Assembly (NCBI GenBank): GCA_039680605.1
Contig: JBDKTA010000015.1
Span: 78,661 to 142,660, forward strand
Origin: Planctomycetaceae bacterium
GTDB lineage: Bacteria; Planctomycetota; Phycisphaerae; SM23-33
Direction: 5' to 3'
DNA length: 64,000 nucleotides
Shown here: in pieces, positions 1 through 7,354 of the stretch
Position numbering within the stretch: the stretch's first letter is position 1
How the letters are laid out: each line of letters opens with the position of its first letter
Notes under the pieces: generated by a model
What the model was told of the DNA's origin: nothing
Database searches by the model: none
The model's input: only the letters and a program-made list of their open reading frames with translations
Translations under genes and position numbers: made by a program

Positions 1-784
1 CGCGCGTCGAGCCGGTCACCAGAGTCTGGCCCGCCGCGTCGTTTCGCGCGTCGGACGGCCGCATGATGTCGATGGCGATCTCGTTGACGCCTTCGAGGGG
101 CTTGGTTTGCCCAAGGGTACACGAGGCTTCGCCGCGCTCGTCGGTGCGGACGGTGGCGGTCTTGCCCTTGCCGTTGAGGGTGGCCTCGGGGCCCGAGACG
201 ATGCTGTACGTCACGGGGTACCCGCTCACCGGCGCCCCGTCGCTATGGCGTCTGACACGCGTGACGAGCCGCTGCTCGGCGCCGACAGAGCCCACTGCCG
301 CCGGCGGGAACAGCCACTTGACGTTGTACCAATGACCGACGGCGAAGACCTTGTGCCGCTTCCAGTTTTCAATGTCCGGCGCGTACGCGATAACGTTGGT
401 GGTGCCCTCGACGGGCGAGGTGATGACGGCCCAGGTCTGCCCGGCCAGGAGGTGGATGTCGTCGGAGGGGTCTTCCGTGCCCCGCGTCAGCACACGTGGA
501 CAACCGGCGGTATGTGTGATGGCGTACTGGCTGGTGACTTTCGAGCCGTCCACCTCGATCAGGGCGCCCTCGCTGCCGGCGGGAATGATCCACTCGACGC
601 GCCGACCGCCGAGGGGCTCGCCCTTGCTGTCCTTGAGCGTAGCGACGAGGACGTGCTGGCTCATCACGGGATTGACTGCCGCGACGGGCTGCACTTCGAT
701 CGAGGCGCCCTCGCCGGCCCCGCACCCGGCGATGAAGAGGGTGGCTGTAAGGAGCAAGAACGCAATCCCCGCCCAGCCGCGCAT
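1..784 (-). CDS. Secreted lipoprotein with Ig-like (Big_1-like) segments, 3' end outside window
   Basis: The frame starts at an ATG at 784 and stays open to the left edge, so the C-terminus is missing; at least 261 residues are present. The N-terminus is a lipoprotein signal: a charged start, a hydrophobic run, then FIAGC as lipobox, so it should be lipid-anchored outside the inner membrane. The mature part reads like stacked beta-sandwich domains of the bacterial Ig-like kind, with phrases such as LVATLKDSKGEPLGG and VRRHSDGAPVSGYPVTYSI, which match how Big_1-like repeats begin (substitutable 'extra meaning' loops after a conserved V-T/A-L strand). No catalytic motif is visible. It may be a surface adhesion or scaffold protein, but the role is unknown. 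It is transcribed away from the transaldolase region on the same strand, after a gap of about 140 bases. Confidence 0.75.
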   Translation of the reverse strand, partial: MRGWAGIAFLLLTATLFIAGCGAGEGASIEVQPVAAVNPVMSQHVLVATLKDSKGEPLGGRRVEWIIPAGSEGALIEVDGSKVTSQYAITHTAGCPRVLTRGTEDPSDDIHLLAGQTWAVITSPVEGTTNVIAYAPDIENWKRHKVFAVGHWYNVKWLFPPAAVGSVGAEQRLVTRVRRHSDGAPVSGYPVTYSIVSGPEATLNGKGKTATVRTDERGEASCTLGQTKPLEGVNEIAIDIMRPSDARNDAAGQTLVTGSTR

Positions 785-924
785 CCCAAAGCTCCTCTCG
801 ACGATGGTGAAGAGGTTGCCCCCGCCGCTGACGCGGGGATTCCCCAATCGCATCAATTATATGGCTGTGAAAGTTTCCCTTACCGGCAAAAGGGGCAAAA
901 AATTTTGCCGATGAGATCCCGCGC

Positions 925-2214
925 CTATTGTGCGGCGTGCTGGAGCACGTCCTGCACCCGGTTGTCCATGGCGACCTGGTCGGCGTTGAACGCGTTCCAC
1001 CCGGCCAGGTTCATCAGGCTGTCCAGGCCGATGGCGCCCTCCTGCAGCAGGTCGCGCCAGTTCTCCAGGCGGGGGATTTTGCCCTCGGTGGCGCTGCTGT
1101 GGCGCTGTTGGCGCGTCCAATCGGGGAAGATGTCGCCGCAGCCGTGGCGGGCGAGGAACGCCGTCAGGTCCCCGCCGGTGAAGGCGTCCACGTCTTCGCT
1201 TTCCAGCGCGTGCAGGCATTTGACCAGACGCTCATCGACGTCCCAAAGCGTATGCAGGCCGGTCGCGTGTTCGTCGACGCCCTCGGCCAGCGGCGGGTCA
1301 TAGCGTCTGGCGGTGCAGTCCTGCAACTGCTGGGGATCGGTTCCTTCGACCAACTGGAGAAACTCGCCAGCCACTTTGGGCGGTATGGTCATCACGTCCA
1401 GTCCGGCCAGGTCCCGGACCTGTCTGCCGTCGCGGAAGCTCGCGCCGATCTGGCGCGTGGCGATGCCCATCTGCTCGCGCAGGCCCTTCAGGTGCGCCTG
1501 CGAAGCCAAGGTGGCCTTCTCGCCCACGTACGTTCCGTCGCCGAGCTTGTTCTGGGCGACAAAACTGTTCAGACGCCCCAGGAACACGTTGACGAACGCC
1601 GGTCGGCCGACCCGGGCGATCAGGTAGTTCTGCCGTGCCGAAAAGCCCAGCGTATGGTTGACGGCGATGCCCTCGGCGGTGCAGCGACGGGTGGCCAGAA
1701 CGCCCGCCGGCGACAGCGGGATCTTCACGTAGAACCGCTGCGGGCAGATCTCGTAATAGCGCCGCGCGTACGCCAAAGCAGCCGGCAGGTCGTCCGCCAG
1801 GTCGGTGTGCTCCTCGACCGAGACGAAGGCGTCGAACGTCTCGACGAGCTTGAGTCCGTGACGCGCATTGAGGATGAACGCCAACTCGAGCTTACGCTGC
1901 TGCGGCGAGAGCGTGAAGTCGTCGAGCAGTCTGGAGGCCTCCACGATCAGGTCGTCGTAGAGGCCCTTCTGTACCTGCTGATTGAGCAGGGTGTTGTTGG
2001 TGGTCAGAGCGGCGAACTCGCGCGTCCAGCAGACGCCGACGTCGTCGATGTCGCCGCTGTCGAGCCACAACTGCGTTCCCAACTCGTTGAGCCGGCGCCA
2101 CAGGGGATGGGTCGGAAACGTCGCTCGCACCTGTCCCAGCCGCGGCGCGAATCCCTCAAGCACGAACTCCCTCACACGGTCGCTCAGTTGGGAACCCGGT
2201 CCGGCGTCAGTCAT
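925..2214 (-). CDS. tal: Transaldolase
   Basis: A 429-residue cytoplasmic enzyme of the transaldolase family, which moves a dihydroxyacetone unit between sugar phosphates in the non-oxidative pentose phosphate pathway. Family landmarks are visible: LWLDSGD near residue 49, TTNNTLLNQQ near 71, FVSVEEH near 130, the Schiff-base lysine in FYVKIPL (K164), and the following VNHTLGFSARQ and FVNVFLGRLN strands. It is longer than the short type (about 215-220 residues) and nearer the long type. The start at 2214 was chosen because GGAAGGAG lies just upstream; a longer frame reaches 2358 but its extra codons run through a palindromic repeat. It lies downstream of the CBS-domain gene on the same strand, with the repeat in the gap. 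Confidence 0.9.
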   Translation of the reverse strand: MTDAGPGSQLSDRVREFVLEGFAPRLGQVRATFPTHPLWRRLNELGTQLWLDSGDIDDVGVCWTREFAALTTNNTLLNQQVQKGLYDDLIVEASRLLDDFTLSPQQRKLELAFILNARHGLKLVETFDAFVSVEEHTDLADDLPAALAYARRYYEICPQRFYVKIPLSPAGVLATRRCTAEGIAVNHTLGFSARQNYLIARVGRPAFVNVFLGRLNSFVAQNKLGDGTYVGEKATLASQAHLKGLREQMGIATRQIGASFRDGRQVRDLAGLDVMTIPPKVAGEFLQLVEGTDPQQLQDCTARRYDPPLAEGVDEHATGLHTLWDVDERLVKCLHALESEDVDAFTGGDLTAFLARHGCGDIFPDWTRQQRHSSATEGKIPRLENWRDLLQEGAIGLDSLMNLAGWNAFNADQVAMDNRVQDVLQHAAQ

Positions 2215-2306
2215 CGCGGCGCTCCTTCCGTAAAAGTATAGCAGGCCGCTGAACACGTCGCAGGCGTCCCTCCACGCCCGCGACACGCCAGCGGCCTGCG
2301 TGTCCA

Positions 2307-2358
2307 GTGGCACAGGCTTTCCAGCCTGTGATTGCACAGCCTGGAAAGGCCGTGCCAC
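2307..2358. repeat. Interspersed palindrome, GTGGCACAGGCTTTCC family
   Basis: An imperfect inverted repeat: the left arm begins GTGGCACAGGCTTTCCAG and the right arm ends CTGGAAAGGCCGTGCCAC. A related hairpin occurs at 48915-48991 inside the start of a radical SAM gene, so this is a dispersed family. Here it sits between the CBS-domain gene and the transaldolase gene, ending 2 bases before the CBS stop codon, where it could act as an RNA hairpin between the two genes. Confidence 0.8.
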
Positions 2359-2360
2359 CG

Positions 2361-2774
2361 CTAGGGTCTGCAGACTTCCTCGATCACTTCCTCAGCCACG
2401 TCGGCGTCGCGGCTTTCGGCGATGTCTCCCAGCGACAGCACGCCGGCGGGCTGGTCGTCATCATCAAGCACCAGCAGGCGGCGGATCTTCTTGCTCTTCA
2501 TCAACTCTGCGGCATCGGCGATGTCGTCATCGCTGTGGCAGGTGAAGACCTCGCCGGTCATGATCTCGTCGACGGTGGTGGCGGCAGGGTCCATCCCCGC
2601 CGCGACGGCGCGGATCACAATGTCGCGGTCGCTGACGACTCCCGCAGGCCTGTCGCTGCGCATCACCGGGAGATAGCCCACGTCCTCGTTCTTCATGATC
2701 GTGGCCGCCTCCGTCAGCGATCCGTTGGCGTCGATACTCCTGACGTTTTGTGTCATGGCGTCTCGTACTCGCAT
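2361..2774 (-). CDS. Two-CBS-domain protein
   Basis: A 137-residue soluble protein made almost entirely of two CBS motifs, a Bateman module that usually binds adenosine nucleotides or S-adenosylmethionine. The first CBS runs from VRDAMTQNVRSI to about residue 60 with GVVSDRDIVIR; the second starts at VDEIMTGEVFTC and ends with GVLSLGDIAE. No other domain is attached, so it is probably a small regulatory or ligand-sensing protein; the partner is not evident. The start at 2774 is preceded by GAAGGAG at good distance; upstream in-frame ATGs lie in sequence that does not look coding. It precedes transaldolase on the same strand. Confidence 0.88.
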   Translation of the reverse strand: MRVRDAMTQNVRSIDANGSLTEAATIMKNEDVGYLPVMRSDRPAGVVSDRDIVIRAVAAGMDPAATTVDEIMTGEVFTCHSDDDIADAAELMKSKKIRRLLVLDDDDQPAGVLSLGDIAESRDADVAEEVIEEVCRP

Positions 2775-2931
2775 GGGAGTCTCCTTCACAAGGGGCCGGC
2801 TACCAAATCGTAGGAGCCCACGGCCGCCGGCGGCATGGGGCGAGGGCTTGTTTTCCAGGCAAGACTTCACGCGACGGCGATAGGGCAAATCCGGATGCCC
2901 CATGAAGGCCTGAGGCGATTGTGCGGCGGCC

Positions 2932-2937
2932 TATAAT
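2932..2937 (+). promoter_or_regulatory. Possible -10 element for polX
   Basis: TATAAT ends 10 bases before the polX ATG and no Shine-Dalgarno sequence lies between them. If this is the -10 box, transcription would start at or within a few bases of the start codon, giving a nearly leaderless message. There is no good -35 hexamer at the usual spacing, so confidence is low. Confidence 0.3.
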
Positions 2938-2947
2938 TTTCTCAGCC

Positions 2948-4666
2948 ATGGAAAACGCCCAGGTTGCCGACATGTTCGACGAGATCGCCGACCTGCTCGA
3001 CCTGCAGGGCGAGGACGCCTTTCGTATCCGCTCCTATCGCAACGCCGCCCGCACCCTGCGCAACCTCTCGCAACGGCTGGAAGACATGGCCGCCGAGGGC
3101 AAAGACTTCGCCGACCTGCCCAACATCGGCAAGAGCACGGCTGCCAAGGTCGCCGAAATGCTCGCCACCGGCACGTGCGAGCGACTGGAGGCGTTGCGGG
3201 CGGCCGTTCCGAGCGACCTTCCGGTGCTGATGCGTCTTCCGGGCATTGGTCCGCGCAAGGCCATGCAGCTTCACCGGCAGTTGGGGATCACGGCGGTGGA
3301 AGACCTCGAAGCCGCCTGCCGCGAGGGCCGCGTGCGAACCCTCGCCGGCATGGGCGCCAAGACCGAGCAGAAGATCCTCGAGGGCCTGGCGATGCTGGGC
3401 AAGAGCGCCGGTCGCATCCTTTATACAGCGGCTGCGGGCTATGCGGCGGCGTTGCGGCGGCATCTGGATCGGATCGGGGCGATCTCGCAGTGGGAGATCG
3501 CCGGTAGTTTTCGCCGCCACAGCGAAACCGTGGGCGATCTGGACATCCTCGTGCAGGCGCGAGACCGGGCGAAGGCGGCCGCGGCGATCATCGCCTTCGA
3601 CGAGGTCGACCGGGTGCTGGCGCGGGGACCCGAGCGGGTGGCCGTCACGCTCCAGGGCGGTCTGCAGGTGGACTTTCGCTTCTTCAACGCCGAGGCGTTC
3701 GGGGCGGCGCTGATGTACTTCACCGGCTCCAAGGCCCACAACATCGCCCTGCGCCGCCGCGCGATCGAGCGAGGTTGCAAGCTCAACGAGTACGGCCTCT
3801 TCGAGGGCGACCGTGCGGTGGCGGGGGCGACGGAAGAGGACGTCTACAAGCGCCTGCACCTGGCGTGGGTTCCCCCCGAACTCCGCGAGGACCGCGGCGA
3901 GATCGAGGCCGCGGCGGCGGGGACTCTGCCGAAGCTGATCGAACCGGCAGATGTGCGGGGCGATCTGCAGTCGCACACCACCGCCACGGACGGTCTGCAC
4001 ACGGTCGAGGAAATGGCCCACGCCGCGGCGGACATGGGCTACCAGTACCTCGCGATCACCGATCATTCCAAGGCCATTGCCATGTCGCACGGGCTCGATG
4101 AGGATGCCCTGCGCCGCCATGCTGAGCATATCCGCGGCGTCGACGCGACCTTCAAGAACCTGTGGGTGATGGCCGGCGTCGAGGTGGACATTCTCAAGGA
4201 CGGGCAACTGGACCTGGACGAAAAGGTGCTGGGAGAGATGGACTGGGTGATCGCGGCGGTGCATTCGCATTTCAACCTCGATGAGAAGGCAATGACGCAA
4301 CGCCTGCTGGCGGCGATCAACAGCGGCGTGGTGCATGCCATCGCCCATCCGCTGGGGCGCATCATCGGCCGGCGCGAGCCGGTCGCCTTCGATGCCGACA
4401 AGATCTTCGATGCCTGCAGCCGCCGGGGCGTGCGGCTGGAGATCAACGCCCAGCCGGACCGCCTGGACCTGCCCGACACGCACTGCCGCCGCGCGCGGGA
4501 GGCGGGCGTGGGTTTCACGCTGGGCACCGACGCGCACAAGATCGAGGACCTGCACCACATGCCCCAGGGTGTCTACGTGGCCCGGCGCGGATGGCTGAGC
4601 CGCGCCGACGTGCTTAATACGCGCACGGCGGCACAATTGCGCAAGGAACTGAAACGGAAGGGGTGA
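2948..4666 (+). CDS. polX: DNA polymerase/3'-5' exonuclease PolX
   Basis: A 572-residue family X DNA polymerase with a C-terminal PHP nuclease domain, the standard bacterial PolX architecture and length, acting in base-excision type repair. An N-terminal helix-hairpin-helix region starts at about residue 1 (LLDLQGEDAFRIRSYRNA) with further HhH elements at LPNIGKSTAAKVAEML and LPGIGPRKAMQL. The polymerase active site is at GDLDILVQ (two Asp), with the third acidic residue in QVDFRFF, and TGSKAHNIALRR follows. The PHP domain begins at GDLQSHTTATDG and carries ITDHSKA, GVEVDIL, AAVHSHF, AIAHPLGR and LGTDAH. The QSH in place of HxH at the first metal motif also occurs in some PolX proteins, from memory. 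The start at 2948 is the first ATG whose product begins at the domain; upstream codons are poor. The 3' end converges on the WD40-CAP gene. Confidence 0.93.
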   Translation: MENAQVADMFDEIADLLDLQGEDAFRIRSYRNAARTLRNLSQRLEDMAAEGKDFADLPNIGKSTAAKVAEMLATGTCERLEALRAAVPSDLPVLMRLPGIGPRKAMQLHRQLGITAVEDLEAACREGRVRTLAGMGAKTEQKILEGLAMLGKSAGRILYTAAAGYAAALRRHLDRIGAISQWEIAGSFRRHSETVGDLDILVQARDRAKAAAAIIAFDEVDRVLARGPERVAVTLQGGLQVDFRFFNAEAFGAALMYFTGSKAHNIALRRRAIERGCKLNEYGLFEGDRAVAGATEEDVYKRLHLAWVPPELREDRGEIEAAAAGTLPKLIEPADVRGDLQSHTTATDGLHTVEEMAHAAADMGYQYLAITDHSKAIAMSHGLDEDALRRHAEHIRGVDATFKNLWVMAGVEVDILKDGQLDLDEKVLGEMDWVIAAVHSHFNLDEKAMTQRLLAAINSGVVHAIAHPLGRIIGRREPVAFDADKIFDACSRRGVRLEINAQPDRLDLPDTHCRRAREAGVGFTLGTDAHKIEDLHHMPQGVYVARRGWLSRADVLNTRTAAQLRKELKRKG

Positions 4667-4757
4667 ATTGCATGCCCATGGCGACCCGCAAGAAACAACA
4701 ACGCGTGTCGCCATGCCACCCGGTTTCTTCGAATTTCGAATTTGTTCTTTCGGATTT

Positions 4758-4777
4758 CCCGGACCAGCAGGTCCGGG
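4758..4777. terminator. Hairpin between convergent genes
   Basis: A perfect 8-bp stem, CCCGGACC and GGTCCGGG around the loop AGCA, lies between the converging polX and WD40-CAP genes, whose ends are 114 bases apart. No strong T-tract follows on either strand, so it may be a weak or Rho-assisted terminator. The bases just before it (4728-4757, rich in TTCGAATTTCG) resemble AT-rich sequence at 21660-21700, which is also placed between converging genes. Confidence 0.5.
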
Positions 4778-4779
4778 TG

Positions 4780-6405
4780 TCACTTCATCCCGCCGGCGTA
4801 ATCGATCGCGCACATCGTGCCGTAGTGGGAGTGCGGCGCGATCGCCACGCCGGCGAGTTTGAAGCTCTTTTCGAAGATGTTGAGCCGATGGCCGCGGCTG
4901 GGCACGCCGTCGTCGATAATCAGTTGCAGCACGATCTCCCGCGCCGTGGTGGGGCCGTAGGAAATGTTCTCGCCGCTGCTGTGTACGGGCTTGCCGTAGC
5001 GTTTGATGCGTTCCTTGGCACTGCTGCCGTCGCTGCCGGTATGCCCGGTCATGCCCTTGGGGCCGGTGTCCTTGGCGTGCTCCATCGCCGCCTGCGATAG
5101 CGGCTTGGAAGGCGCCAGCGGCGGGACCGTGGCCACTTTCTCCAGATACGCGATGGTCTCGTCCAGCACGGCTACCCCTTCCTTGGTGCGGATCTTGTGC
5201 CCCTCGGCCGAGACGAAGGTGTTGCCTTTCATGCGGGCCTTGAGGTCCTTGACGAGTTTGGCGTAGAACAGCGGGTTGGTGCGGGCAAGGTTCATCTCGG
5301 CGATCACCGCCCGCTCCGTCGGCGTCAGGTAGGACGCGGTTATCACTGCAGACTGCGGATCCGGCGACGGAACCGTTACGGGCTTGGGCGTCTCCTTGTC
5401 GCGAACGGGCGCCAGGCGCGGGCCGCTCAGCAGCGCGCGGCGGTCGAGGCGCCAGATCATCAGCCCGCCGGTGCTGCCGCTGACGCCGCAGGCCAGATAC
5501 CGCCCGTCGGAACTGAAGGCCATCGCCGCAAGCGGTTGGCCCAGGGCAAGCTTGTGCATCACGTCGTACCTGGCGTCGCGCAGCACGACGGTGCCGTCGG
5601 CGCCCGCCGATGCGAGGATGGCCCCGTCGGCGCTGGCAGCCAGTGCAACCACTCGCCCGGCATGCTCGGCGGGCTTGCGGGCGGGGTCGGCGCCTTTGAG
5701 ATCCCAGACGGTCAGCCACCCGCCCTCGCCGCCCCCGACCAGGCTCCGCTCGCCCACGAACGCCACTGCCGCCAGGGGCCCAGGAACGGGATCGAACTTG
5801 CGGGCGGGCGAACGAGCGGGAATATCCCACAGCAGCGCCGCGGTCGAGGTGGCCGCGGCGAGCCGTTTGCTGTCTTTGGAGAACGTGGCCGCCAGCAACG
5901 CACTGCCCGTGGAGACCAGCGGCTGACTCTTGTTTACATCCGCCGCCCGGAACAGCCGCCCCCGCAGGTCGCTGCCGAAGGTGGCCCACCACGTGCCGTC
6001 GGGGCTGGCGGCGAGGGAATGGATCTCGCCGATGGCGTCGGCGGAGCGATGGAGGACCTTGCCGTCGGCCGCATCCAGGACCGTCAGGCCCTGTGAACCT
6101 GCGACGCCCAGTTGACCGCCGGATGGGTCGAAGCACAATGCCCCGACGCTGCGGATGGGGGCGGCGAAGGCTCGCAGCGCTTTTCCGGTGGCGCTGTCCA
6201 GGAGGTGGATGCGGCCATCGGCGCCGCACAAGGCCAGCGTGCTGCCGTCGGGGCTGAACGCCAGCACCCTGGCGCAGCCGTAGTCGGCAGTGTTGAGAAC
6301 CGTCACGACCGTTTCGCCCGCGAGGGCGGTGGAGACCATGGAGCACCATGCCAGGATGGCGATAACAGAAGCTTGTCTGTGTGGGTAATGGAAAACAAAA
6401 TGCAT
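4780..6405 (-). CDS. Secreted WD40 beta-propeller fused to a CAP domain
   Basis: A 541-residue exported protein. Residues 1-29 form a signal peptide ending ALA-GE. Residues about 35-330 are WD40-type propeller blades (VLAFSPDGSTLALCGADGR, ALAASADGAILASAGADG, AMAFSSDGRYLACGV). After a Pro-rich linker, residues about 357-541 form a CAP/SCP-PR1 domain: NLARTNPLFYAKLV, GHTGSDGS, SGENISYG, GHRLNIF and the final HSHYGTMCAIDYAGG. CAP domains are secreted and bind lipids, sterols or metals, or act as proteases in some lineages; here the two signature His residues and the GEN motif are present. The combination of propeller and CAP in one chain is uncommon. Start 6405 has AAGGAG upstream. Function unknown. 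Confidence 0.85.
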   Translation of the reverse strand: MHFVFHYPHRQASVIAILAWCSMVSTALAGETVVTVLNTADYGCARVLAFSPDGSTLALCGADGRIHLLDSATGKALRAFAAPIRSVGALCFDPSGGQLGVAGSQGLTVLDAADGKVLHRSADAIGEIHSLAASPDGTWWATFGSDLRGRLFRAADVNKSQPLVSTGSALLAATFSKDSKRLAAATSTAALLWDIPARSPARKFDPVPGPLAAVAFVGERSLVGGGEGGWLTVWDLKGADPARKPAEHAGRVVALAASADGAILASAGADGTVVLRDARYDVMHKLALGQPLAAMAFSSDGRYLACGVSGSTGGLMIWRLDRRALLSGPRLAPVRDKETPKPVTVPSPDPQSAVITASYLTPTERAVIAEMNLARTNPLFYAKLVKDLKARMKGNTFVSAEGHKIRTKEGVAVLDETIAYLEKVATVPPLAPSKPLSQAAMEHAKDTGPKGMTGHTGSDGSSAKERIKRYGKPVHSSGENISYGPTTAREIVLQLIIDDGVPSRGHRLNIFEKSFKLAGVAIAPHSHYGTMCAIDYAGGMK

Positions 6406-6499
6406 GGCACGCCGCTCCTTTCTCCGGCTTCACTATCGCACAACGTCGGCCCCTGGGCAAGCAAAGCTGCGCGTTCCACAAAGCTAAACGCAAGAAGAC

Positions 6500-6591
6500 G
6501 GGTGCCATGGCGGTGATTTCATAGCCGCCATGTCCCTGACGGTGATTTGCCAGGCATGGCGGCTGAAGAACGGCCGCCATGGCACCCGGCG
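6500..6591. repeat. Nested palindrome, ATGGCGGC family (copy 1)
   Basis: An outer inverted repeat (GGGTGCCATGGCGG at the left, CCGCCATGGCACCC at the right) encloses a second one, CATGGCGGC...GCCGCCATG, at about 6555-6581. Related copies occur at 32219-32256 and 58737-58776. It lies in the 242-base gap between the divergent WD40-CAP and DUF1854 genes. The upstream ATG at 6579 sits inside it and is therefore unlikely to be a real start. Confidence 0.8.
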
Positions 6592-6647
6592 TGAAGGCGC
6601 ATTTTCCGGCCTTCCATCGTTCCTCCAATGCGGGTAAAGTGGGTCGC

Positions 6648-7157
6648 GTGACAACATCGCACGAAAGCAGAAACGACGCATCGGACGCGATAGCCATCGA
6701 GGGTATATCCCGCAACGGCCTGGGGCAGATCGTGGTGCGCCTGGCGGGGCGGAGCGAACCGGTCGTCGACGCCCGCGTTTGCCGCTGCTTTCCCTGGTCG
6801 CTGCCGGATCAGTACATCTCGATCCGAGACAAGGACGGCAACGAGGTCGTCCTGCTCGAGACGCTGGACGCCCTGAACGGCGATTGGCAGACCCTGCTGA
6901 TCGAGGAGCTGCGAGACAAGGCCTTCAACCCGCAGATCCGAAAAGTGCTCAGCCACAAGACCGAGTTCGGCGTCACCTCCATCACCGCGATGACCGACCG
7001 CGGCGAGGTGATCTTCCAGATCCGCAGCCGCGAGGACGTGCGCGTGCTCTCGCCCAGGCAGGCCCTCTTCCGCGACGCCGACGGAAACACCTACGAACTG
7101 GCCGACCTGAACGCCCTGGACAAGACCAGCCGCCACCACCTGTCGCAGTATTTTTGA
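6648..7157 (+). CDS. DUF1854-family protein
   Basis: A soluble protein of about 169 residues of the DUF1854 family. Elements visible are VRLAG, CRCFPWSLPDQYISIRD, EELRDKAFNPQIRKVLSHK and DRGEVIFQIRSREDVR, with the motif FPW followed by SIRDKDGNEV typical of this family as I remember it. In other bacteria DUF1854 proteins sit beside an ABC exporter and are named after cyanophycin loci; here the exporter is the next gene, convergent, but no cyanophycin gene is in the window. The GTG start at 6648 was chosen because the in-frame ATG at 6579 lies in a palindromic repeat; the ribosome site is weak, so the start is uncertain. Confidence 0.72.
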   Translation: MTTSHESRNDASDAIAIEGISRNGLGQIVVRLAGRSEPVVDARVCRCFPWSLPDQYISIRDKDGNEVVLLETLDALNGDWQTLLIEELRDKAFNPQIRKVLSHKTEFGVTSITAMTDRGEVIFQIRSREDVRVLSPRQALFRDADGNTYELADLNALDKTSRHHLSQYF

Positions 7158-7344
7158 TGGATGGGGGGGATGAATGGATGAATGGATGGGTGGATGGATG
7201 GGATTCGGAGCCGCTGAGGTCGCTGAGGACGAAGAGAGACGGGAGAGACGGGGAAGCCTAAAGCCCTTAATTTGTTTCACTTCAGCGGCAAAAAGAAAGA
7301 CTTGCGGCGAATGCCATCCATCCATCCATCCATCCATCCATCCA
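7157..7344. repeat. GGAT/ATCC simple repeats flanking a CCGCTGAGGTCGC hairpin element
   Basis: Immediately after the DUF1854 stop is a run rich in GGATG units (7157-7204), and 110 bases further is a clean run of ATCC units (7314-7344), so the two can pair as a long stem. Between them is an element starting GCCGCTGAGGTCGCTGAGG at 7210 and ending TTCAGCGGC at 7289, related to those at 27821, 45322 and 59528. The block separates two converging genes and could work as a two-way terminator. Confidence 0.75.
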
Positions 7345-7354
7345 CTCGGCTGCT

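Noticed and set aside
2942..6715. A very long open frame (1257 codons) on the minus strand across polX and the WD40-CAP gene
   Set aside because: It covers strongly supported genes in other frames, its protein is Arg/Gly-rich and unlike any family, and high GC easily leaves such frames open.
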